Part shown: piece by piece, positions 34,764 to 45,389 of the stretch
Numbering within the stretch: position 1 is the stretch's first letter
Layout: the number at the start of each line of letters is the position of its first letter
Position numbers and translations under genes: made by a program
The notes under the pieces: generated by a model
Told to the model about the DNA's origin: nothing
Database searches by the model: none
What the model saw: only the letters and a program-made list of their open reading frames with translations
NCBI RefSeq assembly: GCF_024139115.2
Contig: NC_085140.1
Coordinates: 336,537,099 to 336,601,098, forward strand
Direction: 5' to 3'
Length of the DNA: 64,000 bases
Source of the DNA: Armigeres subalbatus
Taxonomy: Eukaryota; Arthropoda; Insecta; Diptera; Culicidae

Positions 34764-35117
34764 TCAGCTCCAATGATGATGTCTATTTGGTTGGGCTCGA
34801 AGAAGCGAGGATCGGCGAGTTGAACAAAGATGGAATATTCCAGTTACCTGTGTGCAACTGGCTTGAAGGTACGATGGGCTTGAATTCTGGTAATATGTGG
34901 AACTTGAGATCGACAGTATATTCCGTAAAACGTGAACGGATAGTTGCCATCGTCGATTGTTTTGATGTTGCAGCACTAGGTCCCACGCCTTGAAATGCTA
35001 GGTGATCGTGCTGCCGTTGCAGATCTAGTCTCTGTGCCAAGCGTTCGCTGAGTAAGTTGCGTTCAGAGCAACAATCCAGCAGTGCCCTCGCAAACTGAAT
35101 GTTTCCATTGTTGTCTT
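34764..35117 (-). pseudogene. Bel-Pao protease region
   Basis: Between gag and RT the minus strand reads FARALLDCCSERNLLSERLA and then LQRQHDHLAFQGVG. ALLDCCS sits where an aspartic protease has its active-site Asp (the D-S/T-G motif of retroviruses). Bel-Pao proteases vary here, so loss of activity is not certain. The frame is broken around 34783-35040. Confidence 0.6.
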
Positions 35118-35855
35118 CTATCTTAATGACAGCAGTCGAGAGGAGAACGATACTACTATTTTTTGGTGCACTGGTAGGAAGAGCGACTGAAGGATGACCG
35201 AACGCGGACGATTCGATCGAAGCGGTGGCAGTGGGGTGGTAGCGAAAACTTGCGATTGAGATGTGGAGGTATTGTCTAAAGCTGGTGCGATTGGTGGCTG
35301 ACCTTGCGGAATAGCGGGTTTATTGAATTGCGATTGCGAATGATCTTGTCCCTGGCTGGATGCATTGTTGGAAACGCGCAAATGCAGCATCGTATGGTGC
35401 TTTTGGCCGCAAACACGACAAGCTGAGCTAGGACAAGCCCTTATCAAATTAGAGGAAGAAAGGCGAATTAATACACAGGCCAGCTTTTTGACTGATTCTA
35501 GCCGTTGGGAAGGAGTCATGTTGTTGAAGGAACTGCATTTAAAAGGAGAATGGAGAGGGTTTTGACAGTGTGGACAAGCTTTTCTCGGCACGGTTGTGGT
35601 AGTGAGTGTAGAGCCAAATTTGAACTTCTGCGCAGGTCTTCCATGGTCTTGGCGACACTCCGAAGGTCGAGGCTTACAAACTGCTAAAGGTTGCAGGGTG
35701 GCTAAATGGTCGCGCAGAAACTTCAGCATATCTTCGTAGGTCGGTACTTCTCGAGGAATTGTGTGTCCGCTCCCAGTGCCTTTGAGTATCGGCATCGAGC
35801 CGAGTATAGAGTATGTGAGCCAATAGATGCGACCACCCTTTCGTAGGTAGTCCAA
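35118..35855 (-). pseudogene. Bel-Pao gag C-terminal part with nucleocapsid zinc knuckles
   Basis: This 245-codon frame contains CPHCQNPLHSPFKC, a CX2CX4HX4C zinc knuckle, and CRVCGQKHHTMLH, a second CX2C...H motif, followed by Gln- and Pro-rich sequence (QGQPPIAPALDN). These would bind the element's RNA. It overlaps the N-terminal gag frame by about 180 bp in another frame, which marks a frameshift. Confidence 0.8.
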
Positions 35856-36612
35856 TTTTCCTCAGTTGCAGTAGGTTGCGCTCATACGAGTCGATGAGAT
35901 TCACTAGACCATCGTAAGATTCCCGCTTAATAGGTTCGGAATCCAAAAAACTGTTTATCAGCGTACGGGAGATCATCTTCTTGTTTTCGAACCGTTGTTC
36001 GAGCATTTGCCACGCCACTTCAAAGTTTATAGCCGTCACTTCGATTGACTCCACCAACGTTCTAGCTTCCTTGGTGAGCACGGAAAGCAGATAATTGAAC
36101 TTGTCGATCGGTGACAACGAGATATCTTTGCCGATCATATTCTGGAAAGCATCGCGAAAGCTTAACCAGTCTTTCACACTACCATCAAACGAAGGTATCT
36201 TGAAAACCGGAAGGTTAATGCGAGAGGAAGAGGTTTGGCCGGGTGAAGAGGAAGAAGAGGAGGCTGTAGCTGTCGTGTTGCTTTGGTGTGACACCAAAAA
36301 ATCTTTCACGTCGAAATACCGATTTTCGAAATCTAACCGTGTCGTTCGATTCGCTGTATCCACGTCTTTCTTCACTTGCGCTTCCTTTTCTTCGGCACTT
36401 GTGCCCGTTGCTCCCAATTCTTGATCTTGTCGTGCTTCAATTTTTACCCGATTGTCGCGAAACTCTTTAAACAGAGATTCCACATGCTCCAGACGTGACG
36501 AAATTTTAAGCCGGTCGCGTTGCTCGGTGTAATTTGCAACGAACGACTCCATATTGCCTAAGGAATCAAAAAAGCCACGTTCGGCTTTTGTCAATTCACG
36601 TAATGGCACCAT
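35674..36612 (-). pseudogene. Bel-Pao gag N-terminal part (DUF1759-like)
   Basis: A 312-codon frame starts at ATG 36612. A coiled-coil-like start (VESLFKEFRDNRVKIEARQD) leads to the conserved block RINLPVFKIPSFDGSVKDWL, then FRDAFQNMIGKD, KFNYLLSVLTKEARTLVES and WQMLEQRFENKKMI, the capsid-like DUF1759 region of Pao gag proteins. A Ser-rich linker precedes it. It ends where the reading frame shifts near 35700. Confidence 0.85.
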
Positions 36613-36974
36613 GCTTCTATTGTGTCAGGTACTATTCTTAATCGCCACAAATAAAGTTGAACTCACGTCGCCAGCTATTGTTCTTCTACACAAGCCACGC
36701 TGGCTTCACCACGAACAGGACGAAAAGGAAGAAGTGCGTCTCGTGACGCCGATAAGGCTCCGTGTCCGTGCGGGAAGATTCGTAGGCCGTAGATATTCTA
36801 TCCGTTAGCTTTCGTCAGCAATGGGAAATTTTCAACTATCAATGTCGATGGATGGCTGCTCTTCTAGAAGCACCAACGCTGTCGATTGTGGTATTATCAC
36901 ACACCATAAATCACTATCGCGACGCAATAGCCACTAAACACGCACAAACCCGGTTCCTCGAAGGACCATTAAAA

Positions 36975-37287
36975 TGTTGCTAAACTAGTTCTCCGGATTC
37001 GTGAGAATCACGCGCGCAGTGTCTTTTAGATGTGGTTTGACCACCGAATTGAAAACGCGCCGAAGCGATATGAATACGAAGCGATATAGAATACGACGTA
37101 CACAGTGGATGGCTTTATTCGTACTGAATTTACTCTAGACTCCGAAACTAGTGAGTAGTGTTTTGTGTCTTGCGATACTCTTCTCCGCTTTGGTGAAGCC
37201 GAAAGATAGAATTGAGAGTGAGTGTTTAAATGCAACTAACGAAATTCATTTAAGGTAATTCTAGCAATTGTGGTCTGTGCCCTAACA
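36975..37287 (-). repeat. 5' LTR of the Bel-Pao element
   Basis: A 313-bp LTR with TGTT...AACA ends, matching 30552-30899 apart from the indel and a small local rearrangement near 37065-37075. Between it and gag (36613-36974) lie the primer-binding candidate and an untranslated leader. Confidence 0.9.
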
Positions 37288-37292
37288 TACGT

Positions 37293-37500
37293 CTTGAACT
37301 GGTCGAAGTTACTGACCTCGTATTCGTACAGCTTTAACATAACAAAGGACCAAACAAGAAAGTTAAGAGGGTTCAAATCCGGGAAGCTGGGAGGTCGCAA
37401 AGTTTTGTCCAAAAAGTCGATGAAATTGTCCCCATATAAGGCTTAAATTGCATTTTTCGTGTATAAAAGGTTATCGTCCTATTGGAACACGTAGGGTTCC
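37293..37500 (-). pseudogene. Mariner transposase catalytic fragment
   Basis: The minus strand gives ALYGDNFIDFLDKTLRPPSF, PDLNPLNFLVWSFVMLKLYE and VSNFDQFK. This is the PPxSPDLNPL(D/N)F(F)VW block that holds the last catalytic acidic residue of IS630-Tc1-mariner enzymes. Stops occur upstream (around 37445-37490). The reading continues across the Bel-Pao insertion into 30430-30551. Confidence 0.75.
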
Positions 37501-38032
37501 GTCTTATCACCGGGCCACTGGGAGCATTAATCATCCCCAAAAGCTCAGTTTTGTAGTACGCCGCAATGATTTCGACCTTCAAAAACGGCTATTTACGATG
37601 CCCCAATCAATTTTCAACGCGCGTAATAAACAAACAACAAGAGGCAGAATGTCAACACCACACACATTCGTTAGCGTATATATACCGCTAACGCTGACAC
37701 CAATACTAATACAGAATATATACATTGGGCTTACAAACACAATGATCAAACATTCGTATTCGAACTTATTGAACACCCTGTACATTCTGAGTACAGCATT
37801 GAAATTATGACTCATGCTACCCAATGGTCCTCCGGAATATCCGGAATTCGTTGAATTTGACGATTTTGAACCTCCATCCTTCCCCTCGTAACGCTTTTTG
37901 TATGGAAGGTTTAATTGGTTTGTGAACAGCCTCAATATTTATGTGAAAAAATGATTTCGCCAACGGTGGCCCATGTATAGATTCAAACACTGGAACTAGT
38001 GTACGCATAGTAACAACAAAAAATCCTTGTGT

Positions 38033-38165
38033 TTAGGGAACATCCATTAATTACGTAACGCTTAGAGGGGGAGGGGGTCCCTGAAGTGTGACAACCCATA
38101 CAATTTTTTTAGATACCTCATACAAAAAGTGTGACATAGGGGGGAGATAATAAGGAGATAATAAG
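38033..38165. repeat. 'TTACGTAACGC' MITE, one-sided copy
   Basis: Starts GGGAACATCCATTAATTACG and carries GGGGGAGGGGGTCCC, then CATACAAAAAGTGTGACAT. A GAGATAATAAG repeat closes it. The right inverted end is lost or replaced by the neighbouring copy. Confidence 0.5.
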
Positions 38166-38186
38166 GAGATAATGGATCTTCTCTTA

Positions 38187-38339
38187 GGGGCCATTCACAA
38201 AGTACGTCACGCTCCTAGGGGAGAGGGGGGGGCTCCGATCAGCGTGACGACTCATACAAAAATTTTAGAGGTTCAATACAAAAAGTGTGACGAAGGGGGA
38301 GGGGGGTCGAAAATCGCCAATCTTTACGTGACGTACTTC
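38187..38339. mobile_element. 'GTACGTCACGC' MITE flanked by a 15-bp direct repeat
   Basis: The left end GGGGCCATTCACAAAGTACG and the right end (complement TGAAGTACGTCACG) are imperfect inverted copies. The copy lies between exact direct repeats ATGGATCTTCTCTTA (38172-38186 and 38340-38354). That is longer than usual for a target duplication. Confidence 0.65.
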
Positions 38340-38412
38340 ATGGATCTTCTCTTAATGATGATGATGAATATTTTCATTTTCTAAAGAATCACTCGGTGGC
38401 CAAGGTGATCCA

Positions 38413-38620
38413 TACACAATGTCATGCTCAGAATGTCGGACAATAACCCGGTGAAAATGGTTCCTGATAGGGATCCGCAGGGGACAAGAAGGCGAGGTGC
38501 GCAGAGAGCAAGGTGGTTCGATTTGAGGTCCCTCCGTGGACTACGTTGGCGACGTGCAAATACTGACCGAGCTGAATGTAGACGAATTTTATGTACTGCA
38601 GAGGCCTTAGTTTGAATGAA
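38413..38620 (+). pseudogene. RTE-like 3' fragment
   Basis: The plus strand reads MLRMSDNNPVKMVPDRDPQG, TRRRGAQRARW, a small deletion, then WRRANTDRAECRRIL and a stop. This is the C-terminal tail of the same RTE-like family as 18010-20680. 3'-only copies are the usual outcome of truncated LINE insertion. Confidence 0.75.
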
Positions 38621-39404
38621 TCAAATGAAATAAAATCCGTAGTTAGAATATCAAATGGTGCTATGCAATGAAATTCATTATTTTATGTTTTATTTCACAG
38701 ATGTTCTGGAATTTTCGGAAGGCCACAACATTAAGTGCATACTCATAATACAAAAACAAATGCATCAGAAAAATCTTGGTGCTTAACGATAAAATTTGGA
38801 AGTATTAATTTTTTGGGATCCTCTAGATTTCCCGGAGGACCACACGGTGGTTAGAGGTGTGCGCCACCGCCGCCGACAGTTTATGGCAATCCCGTTGAAA
38901 CTCCAGATGATTTCTCGTGAACAGGCTATTTTTCTTGAAAATTCCTTACATTTTTTTGTTCAAAAATCGAAAAAGCTTTTCGTAAAAACTAAGAACTTTT
39001 AATGAAAATTCTGAAGAATATCTTTCGAAATCTCGAAAACACTACCGTTGAAATTCTGAGTAAATTTCCTTAAAAACTAGGAAGATCTTTTTGTAGAATT
39101 TAAAAGAAAGAAAAACGTGATCATTATCTTTGACCAGAGCTCGCACAGACTAAATACTTAAAACTTAGCATTAGACAACGGACAGGACATTCACATAGCA
39201 TCTAGTGAACGCTTCACGAAATGTTTTCTCCTTACTAGGGCGGGAATCAAACTCACACTTCTTGGCTTGCAAATACGCTTAGACGACTGACGCCACTAAC
39301 AATGCAAGAATTTCCTTTGGGAATCTCGAAGAATTACCTGCGTAAATTTCCAAGGACTTCCTGTTGAAATCCACAGAATTTCACGTTGAAATCAAATGTT
39401 TTGA

Positions 39405-40020
39405 CGGCGAAGGGCCGTTTGTTGTTTGGCCGAATATGTCATGAATCCGAAAGACATGTGGCCGATAATGTCGTTCGGCCGAACAGGTCATTTGACTGAA
39501 AAGTCGTCTAATCGAATAGGTCACTTAGCCAAAAAGGCCTAGATGGTCGTTTGGTAGAAAAGGGCCATTTGGCCGAAATGAACATATGGACGGGCAAACA
39601 CGAGCTGCCGGAAAAAATCGTTTGACAGAAAATGCTGGTTGGCCGGACGAGGTGACATAAGGTCGAAAACGGTTTGCGACTTACGGGTGAAGATCATACG
39701 GCCGAACTGATAAATTGGCCGAAAAAGACGTTTGCTCAGACAGCTCATTTGTTCGAAAATGGTGTTTGAATAACATTTTCGGCCAAATTGCCCTACCTGT
39801 TAAACTACCGTTTCGGTCCGATGGAATTTTCGATGACAAGGCCTATTCGACCAAACGACCTGTTAGGGCATAAGGCTTCTCCGGCCAAATGACTAGTTTG
39901 GTCGTACCGCCAAACCATTTTCCACATAATAACCGTATCGGACAAAATGAATTCGGCTAGATAGCTTTCGGCTTAACATATTATTCGGCCATGTGGTATT
40001 CGGTCAAATGACTTTCAACT
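39405..40020. repeat. Degenerate TTTGGCCGAAAAGG tract
   Basis: Some 25 imperfect copies of a roughly 20-bp unit around CATTTGGCCGAAAATG. The unit is complementary in part to that at 12650-12875. Spurious frames only. 38640-39400 before it is AT-rich without a feature. Confidence 0.75.
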
Positions 40021-40274
40021 TTGAAAATTTTCTCGTAGAATTTCCGAAGAATTACTAATAGACAACATAAGGAATTTCACGTAGAAATCCAAAGAATTTC
40101 CGTAAAAAATTCAGTTGAAATTCTGTTGGAAACAGTTTTTGAGAAACTTCAAAAAATCACAAGGAAATTCTGTTAAATTCGAAGCATGCATGCCCGGTTG
40201 CATAGGCAAACTCCTAAACAGTTTCCCGTGAAAACTTCATAGAAATTCCCGTGAAAACTTTAGAGCAATTCCTG

Positions 40275-40558
40275 TTTTACACTGAGGAAAATGGACGTAT
40301 GATTTTCAATCAAACGCCTTATGAAAATTTGCCACAAGGAATCGGTATGAATTTCAATATGTTGCCTTATGAATAATGATTTTCATTAAAAAAAAGAAGT
40401 AAAGTGCGACAGACTGGGTTCGAACCATGGACGTCGGGGTCGGGAGGCTGGTATGTAGACCACACGCGCATCGACGCTTGAATACTCGAGAATATTCTGT
40501 CGAAGATTCATAAGGCGCCAGTTACGAATTTCGATAGTCCAGTTCGCTGAGTGTAAAT
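40275..40558 (-). mobile_element. MITE-like element enclosing a tRNA-like sequence
   Basis: TTTTACACTGAGG at the left and CTGAGTGTAAAT at the right are short inverted ends. Inside, the minus strand at about 40480-40405 has TGTGGTCTACATACCAG and a perfect B box GGTTCGAACCC, like a tRNA or SINE head. Either a SINE landed in a MITE or the ends match by chance. Confidence 0.45.
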
Positions 40559-40839
40559 TCGAAAAACTTGGAAGAATCTCCTGGGACAGCTCATTAGATT
40601 TTTCCGGAGAAATTAAAAGGATTCTCCCGTTAATGTCTTAAAATACCCTTTAAAAAAATTTACGTTACGAACGTAATAAAAAAATCGCCGACAAACGTTG
40701 CCGCCAACGATTTCCGGATCGGCGCTGACCTCTAACGGTAGTCAGAATCCATGAACCGACCAACGGGATATTTTATTAAATGTTATATAACCAAAATAAA
40801 GATTATTTGTGCAAAAGTTAAATTTTCAGCAACAACAAA

Positions 40840-40919
40840 AAAATTGCTCGATTATCCGGAGGGTTCGATTATCCGGAGTGAAATTTTTTTCAACACTCCG
40901 GATAATCGAGTCCGGCCTG
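40840..40919. repeat. Right end of a pogo-like TA-flanked element
   Basis: Two CGATTATCCGGAG units, then the complement GGATAATCGAG and the terminus GTCCGGCCTG, followed by TA (40920-40921). Inverted partner of 29906-29995. Confidence 0.55.
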
Positions 40920-40984
40920 TATATATTTATGTAAAAACAGAAATTATCTTTTCTTTAGATTTTCCGACGGCACTTCATAAGTTT

Positions 40985-41340
40985 TAAAATTGACCAGTGG
41001 TGCATCTGATCCATTCAAATGCACGATTATTTATTTGATAGAAAAATCACTAAATACGAGCTGTTACATGAAATATTCCCTTCTATGGATTCTCCAGAGG
41101 CATAATAGTAATAGATATATAGTCGTCTAGGCGTGTGTGCTGTGGAGTGTGGGTTTGATTATCGCCCCGGTAAGGAGAAAACATTAGGTAAAGCAAAAAA
41201 AACTTTCCACTGGTTCACTGGGTTTCGAGTGCATAACCATCTATTTGATGGAAAATCATTATGAAAGAGCCGTCGCATGACATTTTTTGATATACATAAC
41301 AGAAATGTACCCTTCTACGAGCTCCTCGGGGGCCTCTCTA
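40985..41340 (+). repeat. Repeat B in opposite orientation
   Basis: Two diverged monomers (CATCTGATCCATTC... and CACTGGGTTTCGAGTGC...) share TATTTGATGGAAAAATCA, GAGCCGTCGCATGACAT and CTACGAGCTCC landmarks. The complement is at 29240-29690. A tRNA-like insertion seems to separate them near 41115-41190 (GTGTGGGTTTGATTATCGCC). Confidence 0.55.
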
Positions 41341-41590
41341 AGGTTTCAAATGTGGGCAATGTGGTGAACTACACAATACCGTTTTATGAGAATCTATGAA
41401 GAACTAGCTATCGAAAGGCATATATTGAGCGATTCTTTTTTGCCCCCTTGTATAACCGACAAGGTCCCGGTGGAAGTCGTTTCCCGGTGGTCATTGTTTC
41501 TAGAATCAGCCTATCATTACTTAGCCACAAAATTGATGAGTATATCTTTCGAAAGGTATTTGTACTTTGTAGTTCGGTTATGAATTGAAT

Positions 41591-41645
41591 ATTTTATAAG
41601 CATTTACATTTCTGGGTCAGTATGACCCTAACATCTTATTCGTAA
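41591..41645 (-). repeat. Repeat A in opposite orientation
   Basis: Complement of 27702-27757 with about four differences. It lies outward of repeat B, as in the left copy. Confidence 0.65.
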
Positions 41646-41699
41646 GTTTTTCCCAATATCCCAAGAAGGGTAAACTACGCCCAAAACTATCCGTCATCA

Positions 41700-42490
41700 A
41701 TAATGTTCAGTAGTAGCCGAAGTAGCCTGATAAAGCTACTGTGAGCACGCAGCATCTCGAGAGAGCGTTGCCAAAGAATGAGGACCTTTTTGAGGACAGC
41801 TGGAGCACTGTTAAGGCAACCGTTCACGACTCAGTGGAGTTTAAAGTAGGACGTGTGGCACGAAGTCGACGAAACGATTGATTCGACAAACAGTGCAGAG
41901 AAATTCTGGAGGAGTAGGACGTAAAGTATGCTGTCGCACTGCAGCAAAGGACCCTACAAAACGTAAAACGCTATGCGCCAGTCTCTTCCAGGAGAAGAAA
42001 CCCCACCTGAAAGAAGCGTCGTGTGAGGGGATGGAACAGCTGTGCTGTTCTCAAGAAACAAGCAAGTTCTATTACAAGCTCAGCGCATCTAACAGAGGCA
42101 ATAATGGATTGTGTTCAAAATTGTGTGAAGATTTCTGTCGAACACTCCAATTCGTTCGAATCCTGCCGGGGACTACCAGAAGATAGCATACTTTCTTGCC
42201 TGTTGTTCAATATTGCACTAGAAGGTATTATGAGGAAATCCGTGTAACAGCCGGGGTACGATTTTCAACAGATCCAGTTAATTTTATTTCGCGGATGGTA
42301 TGGACATTGTCGATTGAACATTTGAAAACGAGACAAATGTATACACCCTGCCTGAAACAAATAAAAAACTGACAGGTGATGAATACTTCGTTGACAAAGT
42401 ACATGCTAGTGGCCAGAAAAGAGCGCGACAAGGACCGCCTTGGAAGCAGTGTTACGATAAACGGAGATACTTTCGTGTCGAAAAAGTTTC
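41700..42490 (+). pseudogene. RTE-like remnant (endonuclease-RT linker and RT centre)
   Basis: In shifting plus-strand frames it shows the linker (WFDKQCREILEE near 41878, ALQQRTLQNVKRYAP near 41940), the palm segment AIMDCVQNCVKISVEHSNSF and LSCLLFNIALEGIMRKS at 42105-42240, and KYMLVARKERDKDRLGSS with INGDTFVSKKF at 42400-42490. Stops and deletions are frequent. 42500-43577 after it is AT-rich without a recognised feature. Confidence 0.7.
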
Positions 42491-43577
42491 AAACCAGATA
42501 ACGTCCTAGACCAGACCGAGAATCGAACAGGCCATCTCCGGATTGGCAATCCTACGCCTTCGCTCGCAAGGCTACTGGAGACCTACGGAATTTCAGTATG
42601 TTTGATCCGAATTTATCTATGACCCTTAGAGAACAAAAAAGGCAAAATGTCGTTCTCATAAATCAAATAGTTATCCGCCAAGTCCAAAACATATAAGTGA
42701 ACCACCCTCGAATAGTCAGTTCAACAGATGGTCTGCCAAATTCCAATAATCTTCCAGATAACTACCAATTACCATTCGATAATTCAAACTAATAATCAGG
42801 ATTTCGGCTTTTATGTGACTTTTTGTTGATATTTTAAATCATTTCCAACTTCAATTGTTCTTCGTGAAATTTGATTCTACGAGATTTAAGCGGTTTATAA
42901 ACAATTTCGCAAATAAAACAATTTAAAAAAAAAAAGTGTGAATGTTGCCAAAACTGAATGTTGACAGAATCGAAAGGGCCTGTGATTTAGCAAGAGTCCG
43001 AACAATTTCTAGACCTTCAGCATAATCTGTTTTGGTCTACATGATCTGCTTTGTGTGCCTGTATCTTTGGTCTGAGTTACGGAAAGTCTCATTCGAATTT
43101 AGAGAAAACATGTTGATTGTGATTCGCTCAAAGGGACGAAAAACCCGTTCCGTTGAGAGTCGCTGAGGAACAAGAATAAATTACATATTATTGAATTGAA
43201 ATTTCATTTCATTTCAATCTGTGTCTCATGATCGAACCCAAACGAACAGATTTTTCAAGTTGATGATGAAATGAAAAGAGATATTGTTCCACAAACTTTA
43301 TTATACTGGTTAGATGATCGTGAGCAGAATATACTTTAATCGACACTAAAAGAATTATTCAAAGAATAGAAAAGCAGTCACTACATTGAACATAAGACGT
43401 TCCAACCGACTCGGTCTCTCACGAATCCATCAATCATCGTAGACCCACGTCAGCCATAGCTCACGTGTATCAAAACAGCAAACAATAACGTTCGCCGTGT
43501 GGTCCGTCGTGACCAGTAGCGACAATTAAAGCCCACTTCAAAGTGAACAAGTCCGCCCCGACGCGAGATAGCATTAC

Positions 43578-43740
43578 CTGGTGCCAGCAAGCGCAAATCG
43601 AAACAGGTGCATTTGTTGAGTTCCGTTCGCGACTGCAGATACTGCAGCTCCAGGTACAGGTCGCAATCCGGATCAATGTACACCGATGCCCGTTTGCTGA
43701 GATTCTCGAGCGAAATACCTTCCGGTGTTTTGGCCACCAT
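43578..43740 (-). CDS. sky: skywalker (TBC1D24 orthologue) first coding exon
   Basis: Starts at ATG 43740 in a good insect context (GTCAACATGG) and encodes 54 residues plus the first base of a Gly codon: MVAKTPEGISLENLSKRASV, YIDPDCDLYLELQYLQSRTE and LNKCTCFDLRLLAP. It ends at CACCAG|GTAATG. The donor phase (1) matches the acceptor of exon 2, the strand is the same, and codons are GC-ending. YIDPDCDL resembles the N-terminal FVDKDKMD of human TBC1D24. The assignment to sky therefore rests on phase, order and weak similarity. It could belong to another gene, but no other downstream partner is visible. Confidence 0.7.
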
Positions 43741-45000
43741 GTTGACTTTGATTTATTTCTTCTGTTGCACACAATACACGACGGCGGTTTACAACCCCTC
43801 CCGAAAATAGCCACACTCGCTAAACCGCGGGCGATCGTTCTCTGGCTGCTCCTCACTGGTAAACAAATAAACAACAGTGTACTTTCGTTGCTTTGCGTTT
43901 TCTTGTGGCAAAGCTTTCACTGAAATGGTTTCTTCACTTGCTTTCGTTTTGATTGCGTTTTAATCACTGATCTACTTCTCCACCAGTACCGATACGAAAC
44001 AGTATCTCACTCATCGTTGGCTCTGAAGATTTTTCTTCTAAATATAGAACCCTCTATTAAAATTGCACATATTTCTTCGCCTTGTTGAACCGGTCGAATC
44101 TCCAACAAACCCTATAAGGCCGTCGCGACCCAGGACGAACTCTCGCGCGGTGGACTCGTTGATCAAAAAAACATTATTCACTGTGAATTAAAATACCATC
44201 AATTCACATCTTCGTCGCTTCGAACAAGCACAAACCCCATTGTCACGATCGAAAACAAGAAAAAAAGGAGCTAAGTGACGCGACCTCGACGGAAAATTCG
44301 CGCAACACGCGTGCGTGATCGGAGTCAGGTCTTTTCTGCTGAACTTGGCCGGTGGACGAGCCAAGGAGGCAAGATCGTTCCCGTAGCCGCTGTTGATGTA
44401 AACAAAAAGATCAAATTCAAAGCAGTTACGATGTTCGCTCACAAACCGAAATCACCTCATCACTTCACACTTCACCGAAGAAAACAGGAAGAAATGGCAC
44501 TCTAAAATGATGTGTGGGGCAATTGATCGCGACCGACTTTATTCATCAAGCCCAAGGTGTCAGATTCCTAGAACTCCGCAGAAAGCACGTCCGTCCAATT
44601 TCACCGGCTGATCTCAACTGAGCAGAGTAAGCCGAGCTGACACTATCAGCTGAGATGCGATGGACGGGAGAGCTATGGCACTTGATTGCTGAACGAACAC
44701 AGAGCTGATAGATACTACCACTTGCACCCGGGACGGAGGGTGCGATAATTGTACAATGATTTGATTCGGAACCGGCCGAATCGAGAACTTCATACTCATG
44801 ATCCGCGTGTTGACGCGACCGACCGTACGGCTGTAGACGGGCGGTGATGGTGGTGCTAAACAATAACACCAATACTTGGAGTTGGATCCACTGAGATCAC
44901 GGAGGCAGCAGCAGTAGAGCGGCTGATGTGAACGGAACATTGTGCGGCTCACGAGACGACGCACCACACCGTTCAAATAGGGAGGTAAACATACAAACAA
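43741..45000 (-). promoter_or_regulatory. sky: GC-rich 5' flank of sky (probable 5' UTR and promoter)
   Basis: The sequence upstream of the sky ATG is clearly GC- and CpG-richer than the neighbouring intergenic DNA. An initiator-like TCAGTG on the minus strand (A at 43921) would give a 5' UTR of about 180 nt. Further initiator-like matches exist around 44000. No TATA box is evident. Open frames through this stretch (for example 44275-44505 and 44614-45000) look like products of composition. A further non-coding exon upstream is possible. Confidence 0.4.
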
Positions 45001-45389
45001 ACGGATAACGACGAAAGCGTTGGGTGAATGTTATTTGATATTACAACTGTTGATGTGGGGCTGATAGAGATGTGATCGTTCTTGGAATTGAATGGGGATG
45101 ATGGTTTTTTCGGGAGAAACTAAAAAGCGTACTTAATCAAAATGTATTATGGGGAGCAGAAATTATTTATTCACCTAATTGAATCGTTTAATATATAACA
45201 CTCTTCCTACAGGCTGTCTGAATGATGCGAAACAAATTCTGGAAATACAACTTAAATACAAATTCTTGAGGTAAAACGTAAATCTATCTTCATTTAGTGT
45301 CAAATAGCGAATTTGTTTACATTTTTCACCTCGGATTGATAAATAGCTATGAAAACTTTCCGAGCAGACGTGAATAGATCAATAATAAC

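Larger units (their letters stand above)
30552..37287 (-). mobile_element. Bel-Pao LTR retrotransposon, complete in layout but defective
   Basis: Two LTRs (30552-30899 and 36975-37287) bracket gag, protease, RT, RNase H and integrase in the Bel-Pao order on the minus strand. The 5-bp target duplication TACGT is exact (30547-30551 and 37288-37292). A primer-binding candidate starting TGGTCC lies just inside the 5' LTR (about 36951-36968), and a purine tract GGTGGGCGGTA precedes the 3' LTR. The genes are interrupted by several frameshifts, so it cannot move by itself. It lies inside a mariner element and on the sense strand of the sky intron. Confidence 0.92.
30314..37780 (-). mobile_element. 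Decayed IS630-Tc1-mariner element split by a Bel-Pao insertion
   Basis: The terminal inverted repeats CAGGGTGTTCAATAAGTTCG (from 30314) and its complement (ending 37780) are near identical over 25 bp and flanked by TA on both sides (30312-30313 and 37781-37782). Without the LTR retrotransposon the element is about 0.73 kb. Transposase remnants lie on the minus strand on both sides of the insertion. It is therefore an internally deleted mariner-type copy that was present before the Bel-Pao element arrived. Confidence 0.85.
25818..43577 (-). other. sky: Large sky intron carrying many transposable elements
   Basis: The interval between the phase-1 acceptor at 25818 and the phase-1 donor (CACCAG|GTAATG) at 43577. 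It contains the SINE, the layered mariner/Bel-Pao insertion, pogo-like ends, MITEs and RTE fragments listed separately. 25830-27690 and 27840-28458 are AT-rich without anything I can name. The Bel-Pao element lies on the same strand as sky, so its LTR signals read in the sense direction of the gene. Confidence 0.65.

Noticed and set aside
37448..37810. 120-codon plus-strand gene
   Set aside because: It is antisense to the mariner transposase remnant and extends into the element's terminal repeat.
44188..45000. Coding exons in the GC-rich stretch upstream of sky
   Set aside because: Open frames overlap on both strands without a recognisable domain. Composition of a promoter region explains them.
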